From NCBI GenBank assembly GCA_016192425.1, contig JACPUE010000013.1:1-36147 (forward strand): a stretch of DNA of 36,147 nucleotides, in the 5' to 3' direction. This DNA comes from Burkholderiales bacterium (GTDB lineage Bacteria; Pseudomonadota; Gammaproteobacteria; Burkholderiales; Burkholderiaceae_C). This document shows positions 29,635 through 36,147 of the stretch, one piece after another. Under the pieces are notes generated by a model. The model was not told the origin of the DNA. It saw nothing but the letters and a program-made list of their open reading frames with translations, and did not search any database. Each line of letters starts with the position of its first letter. Within the stretch, counting starts at the first letter, position 1. Made by a program: the position numbers and the translations under genes.

Positions 29635-31320
29635 TTATTTGTCCGAGTTGTCCAGCTTGGCGCGCAGCAGGGCGCCCAGGCTGGTGGTGCCAGCGCTTTC
29701 GCGGGCCGATTGCTGCGACAGCGAAGCCATGGCTTCTTGCTGGTCGGCGGCGTCCTTGGCCTTGATCGAAAGCTGGATGTTGCGGGTCTTGCGGTCCACG
29801 TTGGTCACCACGGCGGTGACTTCGTCGCCTTCCTTGAGCACGTTGCGGGCGTCTTCCACGCGGTCACGCGAGATTTCGCTGGCGCGCAGGTAGCCAATGA
29901 CGTCTTCACCCAGGTCGATCTCGGCGCCCTTGGCGTCCACGGTCTTGACCTTGCCGGTCACCACGGAGCCCTTGTCGTTGACGGTGGCGAAGGTGGTGAA
30001 GGGGTCGGAGTCGAGCTGCTTGATGCCCAGGGAGATGCGCTCGCGGTCCACGTCCACGGCCAGCACCACGGCCTCGACTTCCTGGCCCTTCTTGTAGTTG
30101 CGCACGGCGGCTTCGCCGGGTTCGTTCCAGGACAGGTCGGACAGGTGCACCAGGCCGTCGATGCCGGCAGCCAGGCCCACGAACACGCCGAAGTCGGTGA
30201 TCGACTTGATGGGGCCCTTGACCTTGTCGCCGCGCTTGGTGTTCTGCGCGAACTCTTGCCAGGGGTTGGCACGGCACTGCTTCATGCCCAGGCTGATGCG
30301 GCGCTTGTCTTCGTCGATTTCCAGAACCATGACTTCGACTTCATCGCCCAGCGAAACCAGCTTGGCGGGAGCGATGTTCTTGTTGGTCCAGTCCATTTCG
30401 GAGACGTGCACCAGGCCTTCGATGCCGGGTTCGAGTTCGACGAATGCGCCGTAGTCGGCAATGTTCGTGATCTTGCCGAACAGGCGGGTGCTCTGGGGGT
30501 AGCGGCGCGAGACGCCCATCCAGGGGTCGTCGCCCATTTGCTTGAGGCCCAGGGACACGCGGTTCTTTTCGGTGTCGAACTTGAGGATCTTGGCCGTGAT
30601 TTCCTGGCCAGCGGTGACCACCTCGGAGGGGTGACGCACGCGGCGCCATGCCATGTCGGTGATGTGCAGCAGGCCGTCGATGCCGCCCAGGTCCACGAAG
30701 GCACCGTATTCGGTGATGTTCTTGACCACGCCCTGGACGATGGAGCCTTCCTTCAGGGTTTCCATCAGCTTGGCGCGCTCTTCGCCCATGGAGGCTTCCA
30801 CCACGGCGCGGCGGCTCAGCACCACGTTGTTGCGCTTGCGGTCGAGCTTGATGACCTTGAATTCCATGGTCTTGTTTTCGTACGGCGTCAGATCCTTGAT
30901 CGGACGCGTATCGATCAGCGAGCCGGGCAGGAAGGCGCGGATGCCGTTGACCAGCACGGTCAGGCCGCCCTTGACCTTGCCGCTGGTGGTGCCGGTGACG
31001 AATTCGCCGGATTCCAGGGCCTTTTCCAGGCTCATCCACGAAGCCAGGCGCTTGGCGGTGTCGCGCGACAGGATGGTGTCGCCGTAGCCGTTTTCGATGG
31101 AGCCGATGGCCACGGACACGAAATCGCCCACCTGGACTTCGACTTCGCCCTGATCGTTCTTGAATTCCTCGATGGGCACATAGGCTTCGGACTTGAGGCC
31201 TGCGTTGACCACGACGAAGTTGTGTTCCACGCGCACGACTTCGGCGGTGATGACTTCGCCCGGGCGCATTTCGGTACGCTGGAGGGATTCTTCAAAAAGG
31301 GCGGCAAAAGATTCGGACAT
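29635..31320 (-). CDS. rpsA: 30S ribosomal protein S1
   Basis: A 561-residue S1 with six OB-fold S1 repeats, the last four highly alike ([60 protein letters not shown]). The first two bind the ribosome and the others bind mRNA leaders during initiation. ATG 31320 is preceded by AGGA at 6 bases; 35 further in-frame codons run into a hairpin-repeat element and were excluded. It follows aroA-cmk by 174 bases in the conserved cluster. Confidence 0.96.
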   Translation of the reverse strand: MSESFAALFEESLQRTEMRPGEVITAEVVRVEHNFVVVNAGLKSEAYVPIEEFKNDQGEVEVQVGDFVSVAIGSIENGYGDTILSRDTAKRLASWMSLEKALESGEFVTGTTSGKVKGGLTVLVNGIRAFLPGSLIDTRPIKDLTPYENKTMEFKVIKLDRKRNNVVLSRRAVVEASMGEERAKLMETLKEGSIVQGVVKNITEYGAFVDLGGIDGLLHITDMAWRRVRHPSEVVTAGQEITAKILKFDTEKNRVSLGLKQMGDDPWMGVSRRYPQSTRLFGKITNIADYGAFVELEPGIEGLVHVSEMDWTNKNIAPAKLVSLGDEVEVMVLEIDEDKRRISLGMKQCRANPWQEFAQNTKRGDKVKGPIKSITDFGVFVGLAAGIDGLVHLSDLSWNEPGEAAVRNYKKGQEVEAVVLAVDVDRERISLGIKQLDSDPFTTFATVNDKGSVVTGKVKTVDAKGAEIDLGEDVIGYLRASEISRDRVEDARNVLKEGDEVTAVVTNVDRKTRNIQLSIKAKDAADQQEAMASLSQQSARESAGTTSLGALLRAKLDNSDK

Positions 31321-31357
31321 GTGTTTCCTTGCCACAAACAGGATTCCGGCAGCACCA

Positions 31358-31389
31358 TTGCTACCGTTTTTATAGCTGCTTGCGGTGGT
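31358..31389 (-). repeat. Hairpin-repeat element, copy E (upstream of rpsA)
   Basis: On the minus strand it reads GCAAGCAGCTATAAAAACGG followed by TAGCAA, matching the right arm and tail of copy D. It lies 38 bases upstream of the rpsA ATG in the same orientation as the gene. A left arm is not clear, so this is a partial or degenerate copy. Confidence 0.5.
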
Positions 31390-31494
31390 TTTGCGGGTGT
31401 TACCGCGGGTTAAGTTGTGAACCACCCAGCCATGCGCTGCTGCGCGATGGGGGCCGGGTGGGCCCTTGCAAGGCCTTGCTGCCCTGCTGCTTTA

Positions 31495-33525
31495 TCAGCC
31501 CTGCGTGCGGGGCACGAAGGGCTGGCGCTCTTGCCACCAGAGGAGCACCTGATCCACAGCCTCTTCGACCGTGAGGTGGGAGCTCTCCAGCACCAGAGCG
31601 TCCTGCGCGGGCTTCAAAGGCGCAACGCTGCGGGACATGTCCCACGCGTCGCGCGCTTCGAGGTCTGCGCGAAGGCTGTCGATTGTAGTGTCGATTCCCT
31701 TTGAAATCAACTGCTTGTGGCGCCGCTGCGCCCGGCATTCCACGCTGGCGGTGAGGAAGACCTTGAGCGGCGCATCCGGGAAGATGACGGTGCCCATGTC
31801 GCGCCCGTCGGCCACCAGGCCGGGCAGGCAGCGAAAGCTGTGCTGCAGGTCGACCAGCGCGGCACGCACCGCAGGCAGGGCCGAAACGCGCGAGGCGTTC
31901 ATGCCCGCTTCTTCGGTGCGGATGGCTTCGGTCACGTCATCACTGCCCAGCCAGACTTTGCCGTCCGCAAAGTGCACCGGGAGCTGGCGCGCCATGGCTG
32001 CAATGGCGGTTTCGTGGTCGGCGTGGATGGCCAGCCCGGCGCGCGTGGCGGCCAGGGCCGTGATGCGGTACATGGCGCCCGAGTCGAGAAACCCATAGCC
32101 CAGGCGTTGCGCCACCTCTGCCGCCACCGTGCCCTTGCCCGACGCGGTGGGGCCGTCGATGCACAGCACCGGAATCTGCTGCTGCGCCGCCTGGGCTACC
32201 GAGAACAGGGCCTCGAAGTAGTCTGGGAAGGTTTTGGCCACGCACTGCGGGTCTTCGATGCGCACGGGCAGGCCCGCCGGGTTGAAGCTGGCAAGCGAGA
32301 AGCACATGGCGATGCGGTGGTCGTCATAGGTGTGGATGGAGGCGGCCTTCCAGCGGGCAGGGCTGGTGGGCGGCGTCACGCGGATGAAATCCGGCCCTTC
32401 GTCCACGGTGGCGCCGAGCTTGCGCAGTTCGATGGCCATGGCGGCAATGCGGTCGGTCTCCTTGACGCGCCAGCTGGCGATGTTGCGCAGCACCGTGGTG
32501 CCGTTGGCGTACAGGGCCATGACGGCCAGGGTCATGGCGGCGTCGGGGATGTGGTTGCAGTCCAGGTCAATGGCGCGCAGCGGCCAGGCGCCGCGCGACA
32601 CCTCCAGCCAGTTGGGGCCGCTGGTGACCTGTGCGCCCATGGCCTGCGCGGCTTCGACAAAGCGGATGTCGCCCTGGATCGAATCCAGCCCCACCCCCAG
32701 AATTTTGATGCCTTTTTGGCCGCTTGCGCCCGCTGCTATTGCGCCAGCAGCTATGAAATAGCTAGCAGACGAAGCGTCCGCCTCCACATGGATGTCGCCG
32801 GGCGACTGGTAGCGGCTGCCTGCGGGAATGGTGAAGCGCTGCCACTGGTCGTGCACCACGGCAATGCCAAAGCGCTCCAGCAGGCGCAGGGTGATGTGGA
32901 TGTAGGGCTTGGAAATGAGCTCGCCCACCACCTCGATCACCACGTCCTGCTGTGCATTGGCCAACGGCAGCGCCATCAGCAGTGCGGTGAGGAACTGGCT
33001 GGACACGTCGCCGCGCACGCGGATGGGGGCGGCAAGCTGCAGGGGTGGCACACCGCTCGCCTGGGCGATGCGCAGCGGCGGGTAGCCGTCGTTGCCCAGG
33101 TAGTCGATCCGGCAACCCAGTTGGCGCAGTGCATCGACCAGGTCGCCAATGGGGCGCTCGTGCATGCGCGCAACGCCTGAGAGGGTGAACTCGCCGCCCA
33201 GCAGCGCCAGCGCCGCCGTCAGCGGGCGTATGGCCGTGCCTGCGTTGCCCATGAACAGCTTGGCAGGTGAGTGCGGCGCCCGGCCGCCCAGGCCGGTGAT
33301 GTGCACCTGCGCGCCGTCTTCCTCGACGGTGCAGCCCAGTTGGCGCAGCGCGTCGAGCATCACGCGGGTGTCGTCCGAGGCCAGCAGGTCGTGCACGGTG
33401 GTGCGGCCCGCGCTCAGCGCCGCCAGCAGCAGCACGCGGTTGGAGATGCTTTTGGAACCAGGGAGCTGGACTTGGCCCGCTACAGCTTGAAGGGGCGGCA
33501 AATCGAGGAAGGCGGTGCGGTACAT
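31495..33525 (-). CDS. aroA-cmk: Fused EPSP synthase / cytidylate kinase
   Basis: A 676-residue bifunctional protein. Residues 1-447 are 3-phosphoshikimate 1-carboxyvinyltransferase, the sixth shikimate-pathway step: [10 protein letters not shown] (21-30), [10 protein letters not shown] (93-102), NHIPDAAMT with D328, RVKETDR and [10 protein letters not shown]. Residues 451-676 are CMP/dCMP kinase with P-loop GPTASGKGT and LDSGAMYR, plus [15 protein letters not shown]. Other beta-proteobacteria have the two genes side by side; here they are in one frame with only a few linker residues. In the AroA half, about five extra residues (A267-K271) follow GAIAAG compared with E. coli AroA as I remember it; the DNA there resembles the hairpin repeat. 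The start at ATG 33525 fits the family; no clear ribosome site. Confidence 0.93.
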   Translation of the reverse strand: MYRTAFLDLPPLQAVAGQVQLPGSKSISNRVLLLAALSAGRTTVHDLLASDDTRVMLDALRQLGCTVEEDGAQVHITGLGGRAPHSPAKLFMGNAGTAIRPLTAALALLGGEFTLSGVARMHERPIGDLVDALRQLGCRIDYLGNDGYPPLRIAQASGVPPLQLAAPIRVRGDVSSQFLTALLMALPLANAQQDVVIEVVGELISKPYIHITLRLLERFGIAVVHDQWQRFTIPAGSRYQSPGDIHVEADASSASYFIAAGAIAAGASGQKGIKILGVGLDSIQGDIRFVEAAQAMGAQVTSGPNWLEVSRGAWPLRAIDLDCNHIPDAAMTLAVMALYANGTTVLRNIASWRVKETDRIAAMAIELRKLGATVDEGPDFIRVTPPTSPARWKAASIHTYDDHRIAMCFSLASFNPAGLPVRIEDPQCVAKTFPDYFEALFSVAQAAQQQIPVLCIDGPTASGKGTVAAEVAQRLGYGFLDSGAMYRITALAATRAGLAIHADHETAIAAMARQLPVHFADGKVWLGSDDVTEAIRTEEAGMNASRVSALPAVRAALVDLQHSFRCLPGLVADGRDMGTVIFPDAPLKVFLTASVECRAQRRHKQLISKGIDTTIDSLRADLEARDAWDMSRSVAPLKPAQDALVLESSHLTVEEAVDQVLLWWQERQPFVPRTQG
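32722..32769 (+). repeat. Hairpin-repeat-like sequence inside aroA, copy F
   Basis: On the plus strand, antisense to aroA, the core TTGCGCCAGCAGCTATGAAA (32739-32758) plus TAGCTAGCAGAC resembles GCGCTAGCAGCTATCAAAAA and its tail in copy D. It encodes [16 protein letters not shown] of AroA using codons otherwise avoided here (ATA twice, GCA, GCT). Similarity could also arise from chance in a conserved protein segment. Confidence 0.4.
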
Positions 33526-33648
33526 CGGTGTCGTTCGTCCATGGCCCTGGGGCCGGTGCAGGCGGCGCATCGGCCCTTGGGCATGCGCCGCGCGGGATTC
33601 GCTGAAGACGCCGCCCGGCCGGGGCTGCGCCGCAGGGAACTCCGGGGG

Positions 33649-34527
33649 TTACTTCTTGCCGCGCTGGGCGCCCATGCGCCAGTGCTTGCGGGTTTCGCTG
33701 GCGAAGGTGAGCATGTCCTCGATGGACTGCGAGTCGCCCTGGCGCATGGCGTGTTCGAGGCGCTCAAGCGCCTGCTTGTACATATCGGTCTGCTTGAGCA
33801 GCTCTTCGCGGTTGGACAGCAGGATGTCGCGCCAGACCTTGGGATCGCTGGCGGCAATGCGCGTGAAGTCGCGGAAGCCCGGGCCGGCGAGCGACAGGTA
33901 GGTATCGGCCTGCTCCTGCCCGGCGATGCTGTTGATGAGCGTGAATGCCAGCAGGTGCGGCAGGTGGCTCACGGCGGCGAAAGCTGCGTCGTGCGACTCG
34001 GGCGACATGCTGGTGACGCGGCAGCCCAGTTGCGTCCAGACCTCTTGCGCGCGCTGCAACTGTGCGGTGAGCGTGCGCTCGGTGGGCGTGAGGATGACCT
34101 GGCGGCCGTCGTAGAGGCCGGCCTCGGCGTGTTCCACGCCCGAGACTTCACGTCCCGTGATCGGGTGTGCGGGCACGAAGGAGCCCACTTTCTCGCGCAG
34201 TGCACTTTCGGCGGCCTGTACCACGTCGGCCTTGGTGGAGCCCACGTCCATGATCAGCATTTGCGGCGTGACGAGGTGGCGGATGGCCTTGAGCGTGGCC
34301 TCGGTGGCCGATACCGGTACCGCCAGCAGCACGATGTCGGCACCTGCCACAGCCAGCAGGGCCGAGGGCGCCTCCACGTCGATCACGCCCAACTGGCGTG
34401 CGCGGTCGGTGGTGGAGGGGGACTTGCTGTAGCCCACCACGCGCTGCACCAGCCCGGCCTGCTTGAGCGCCAGGGCAAACGATCCGCCCATCAGTCCGCA
34501 TCCGATGAGCCCGAGTTGTTCAAACAT
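33649..34527 (-). CDS. tyrA: Prephenate dehydrogenase
   Basis: A 292-residue NAD(P)-dependent enzyme converting prephenate to 4-hydroxyphenylpyruvate for tyrosine. Rossmann motif LIGCGLMGGS (6-15), VGSTKADVV, PAHPITGRE with the catalytic histidine, and the C-terminal helical dimer domain with SHLPHLLAFTL and LAGPGFRDFTRIAASDP. ATG 34527 has AAGGA 6 bases upstream. It lies between pheA and aroA-cmk; hisC, sometimes present here in related genomes, is absent. Confidence 0.94.
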   Translation of the reverse strand: MFEQLGLIGCGLMGGSFALALKQAGLVQRVVGYSKSPSTTDRARQLGVIDVEAPSALLAVAGADIVLLAVPVSATEATLKAIRHLVTPQMLIMDVGSTKADVVQAAESALREKVGSFVPAHPITGREVSGVEHAEAGLYDGRQVILTPTERTLTAQLQRAQEVWTQLGCRVTSMSPESHDAAFAAVSHLPHLLAFTLINSIAGQEQADTYLSLAGPGFRDFTRIAASDPKVWRDILLSNREELLKQTDMYKQALERLEHAMRQGDSQSIEDMLTFASETRKHWRMGAQRGKK

Positions 34528-34558
34528 GCAGTGTCCTTGTTGCGTTGCGGTGCAGGGG

Positions 34559-35656
34559 TCAGGGTGTGACCGGATAGGCACCCAGCATCTTGTAGTACGC
34601 GCACAGCGAGCGCAGTTCCTCCAGCGCCGCCGCCACATGGGGCTGCGAGGGGTGCCCGTCGATGTCGATGTAGAAATAATATTCCCACTGGCCCGTGCGT
34701 GCAGGGCGCGACTCGAAGCGCGTCATCGAGACGCCGTGTTTCTTCAGCGGCACCAGCAGGTCGTGCACCGCGCCGGGTTCGTTGGGGACCGAAACGATCA
34801 GGCTCGTGCAGTCCTTGCCCGTGGGTGCAGGCATGGCCAGCGTGTGGGGCAGGCAGATGATGGCAAAACGCGTGCGGTTGTAGGCCTCGTCCTGGATGGC
34901 GTGGGCCACGATGTGCAGGCCGAACTGCGTGGCCGCGCGCTCGCTGGCCAAGGCAGCCCAGGCCGGGTTGGTGGCGGCCAGGCGTGCGCCCTCGGCGTTG
35001 CTGGAGACGGGGCGGCGCTCGGCATGGGGCAGGTGCTTGGTCAGCCAGGCTTGGCACTGCGCCAGGGCCTGCGGGTGGGCCAGCACGGCCTCGATGCCGT
35101 CGAGCGAGTTGGTCTGGCGCAGCAGGTTGTGGCGCACCAGCAGGCTCACTTCGCCTACCACATGCGTGGGTGAGTGCAGGAACAGATCGAGCGAGCGCGT
35201 GACTACGCCCTCGACCGAGTTCTCGACGCCCACCACACCGAACTGCACGCTGCCCGAGGCCGTGGCGTGGAACACTTCGTCGAAGTTGGCGCAATAGACG
35301 ATGTCGGCGGCGCCGCCGAAATACTCGATCGCGGCCTGCTCGCAGAAGGTGCCCGCGGGCCCCAGCACGGCCACGCGCTGGGGCGATTCGAGCGCCAGGC
35401 AGGCGGACATGATTTCGCGCCAGATGGCGGCGACATGCGCGCTCTTGAGCGGCCCAGGGTTGGCGCGTGTGATTTTTTCGATCACCTGCGCCACGCGGTC
35501 GGGGCGGAAGAAGGGGGTGCCTTCGCGTTTCTTGACCTCGCCGACACGCTCGGCCACCAGGGCGCGCTGGTTCAGCAGGGTGAGCAGTTGCTGGTCGATG
35601 TTGTCGATCTGGACGCGCAGGCTGGCCAGTTCAGGGGTGGCTTGTGGGGTGTTCAT
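34559..35656 (-). CDS. pheA: Chorismate mutase / prephenate dehydratase (P-protein)
   Basis: A 365-residue bifunctional enzyme of phenylalanine synthesis. Chorismate mutase (about 1-90; LRVQIDNIDQQLLTLLNQRA), prephenate dehydratase (about 92-275; GPAGTFCEQAA, VGVENSVEGVV, NRTRFAIICL) and a C-terminal ACT regulatory domain (about 285-360) with ESRPAR, where phenylalanine feedback binds. It starts 14 bases after the serC stop and ends 31 bases before tyrA, so these form one operon. Confidence 0.95.
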   Translation of the reverse strand: MNTPQATPELASLRVQIDNIDQQLLTLLNQRALVAERVGEVKKREGTPFFRPDRVAQVIEKITRANPGPLKSAHVAAIWREIMSACLALESPQRVAVLGPAGTFCEQAAIEYFGGAADIVYCANFDEVFHATASGSVQFGVVGVENSVEGVVTRSLDLFLHSPTHVVGEVSLLVRHNLLRQTNSLDGIEAVLAHPQALAQCQAWLTKHLPHAERRPVSSNAEGARLAATNPAWAALASERAATQFGLHIVAHAIQDEAYNRTRFAIICLPHTLAMPAPTGKDCTSLIVSVPNEPGAVHDLLVPLKKHGVSMTRFESRPARTGQWEYYFYIDIDGHPSQPHVAAALEELRSLCAYYKMLGAYPVTP

Positions 35657-35670
35657 GGGTGGGGCGCGGC

Positions 35671-36147
35671 TCAGGCGTGGCGCTGCTCGAATTCTCGCAT
35701 GTAGTCCACCAGCGCCTGCACGCCTGCGATGGGCATGGCGTTGTAGATGCTGGCGCGCATGCCGCCCACGGACTTGTGGCCCTTGAGTTGCAGCAGGCCG
35801 CGCTCTTTGGCACCGGCCAGAAAGGCATCGTTGCGCGATTCGTCACGCAGGAAGAAGGGTACGTTCATGCGCGAACGGCAGTGGGCAGCCACTTTGTTCA
35901 AGTAAAACGCGGACTGGTCGATGGTGTCGTACAGCATCTGCGCCTTGGCGATGTTGCGCTGCTCCATGGCGGCAATGCCGCTGAGACTGCCTTCGCGCTG
36001 GCGCTTGAGCCACTGGAAGGTCAGGCCCGCGATGTAGATGCCCCAGGTGGGCGGCGTGTTGTACATGGAGCGGTTCTCGGCCACCGTCTGGTAGTTGAAC
36101 GCGCTGGGGCAGATGGGCAGGGCGTGGCCCAGCAAATCCTCGCGCAC
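35671..36147 (-). CDS. serC: Phosphoserine aminotransferase, C-terminal part (runs off window)
   Basis: The last 158 residues of SerC, the PLP enzyme making 3-phosphoserine (and 4-phosphohydroxythreonine for PLP). Recognisable are [33 protein letters not shown] and [16 protein letters not shown]. The PLP-binding lysine lies further upstream beyond the window edge. It heads the aromatic amino acid part of the cluster, in the usual beta-proteobacterial order. Confidence 0.94.
   Translation of the reverse strand: MREDLLGHALPICPSAFNYQTVAENRSMYNTPPTWGIYIAGLTFQWLKRQREGSLSGIAAMEQRNIAKAQMLYDTIDQSAFYLNKVAAHCRSRMNVPFFLRDESRNDAFLAGAKERGLLQLKGHKSVGGMRASIYNAMPIAGVQALVDYMREFEQRHA

Noticed and set aside
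29710-31413. 567-codon open frame antisense to rpsA
   Set aside because: Product is a His/Val/Asp-rich mirror of the S1 repeats with no family features.

Overview
The window looks like a chromosomal segment of a beta-proteobacterium of the family Comamonadaceae (Acidovorax/Comamonas/Simplicispira-like). The evidence is the right-hand gene order serC-pheA-tyrA-aroA/cmk-rpsA-ihfB-lapA-lapB with AroA fused to Cmk, a phasin gene, and a dispersed family of short hairpin repeats whose core (AAGCGCYAKCAGCTATCAAA) I recognise from intergenic regions of this family. The placement is inferred from gene content only. No rRNA, tRNA, CRISPR array or prophage was seen.

Layout. 1-81: start of an IS701-family transposase cut by the window edge. 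158-5400: a periplasmic quinoprotein alcohol-oxidation locus. A MoxXY-like two-component pair reads left; a PQQ alcohol dehydrogenase, an exported pentapeptide-repeat protein and a c-type cytochrome read right. The divergent gap holds a perfect 15-bp palindrome. 5527-7756: a flavin-binding oxidase-like gene coupled to a glutathione transferase gene, divergent from a LysR regulator. 7789-9676: a short-chain dehydrogenase and an orphan ferric-iron binding protein. 9787-10660: phasin gene phaP, with two copies of a 15-bp motif around its promoter and a structured, terminator-ended 3' region that could be a small RNA. 10763-15375: thioesterase, NhaD-like antiporter, 2-hydroxyacid dehydrogenase and RmuC. 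15461-17821: a two-gene export-like locus, a TPR plus outer-membrane barrel protein (SLAM-like) and an exported FecR-domain protein with a proline-rich tail. 17823-24327: LOG protein, P450, fluoride channel CrcB and a fused 5-oxoprolinase. 24426-27464: ComEA-like protein, then a denitrification cassette reading left, paz-nirK-nirV. 27713-36147: the conserved housekeeping cluster reading left, ending in a partial serC.

How the genes fit together. Alcohols are oxidised in the periplasm by the PQQ enzyme, electrons pass to the cytochrome encoded two genes downstream, and the sensor/regulator pair probably controls the divergent operon. NirK reduces nitrite to NO using electrons from the adjacent pseudoazurin, so the organism is probably facultatively denitrifying. 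PhaP indicates polyhydroxyalkanoate granules. The right-hand cluster makes serine/PLP precursors, aromatic amino acids, CMP/dCMP kinase, ribosomal S1, IHF-beta and the LPS regulators LapA/LapB.

The best candidates for something undescribed are the SLAM-like/FecR export pair, the pentapeptide protein in the alcohol dehydrogenase operon, the possible small RNA after phaP, and the hairpin-repeat family, one copy of which overlaps the conserved core of aroA.
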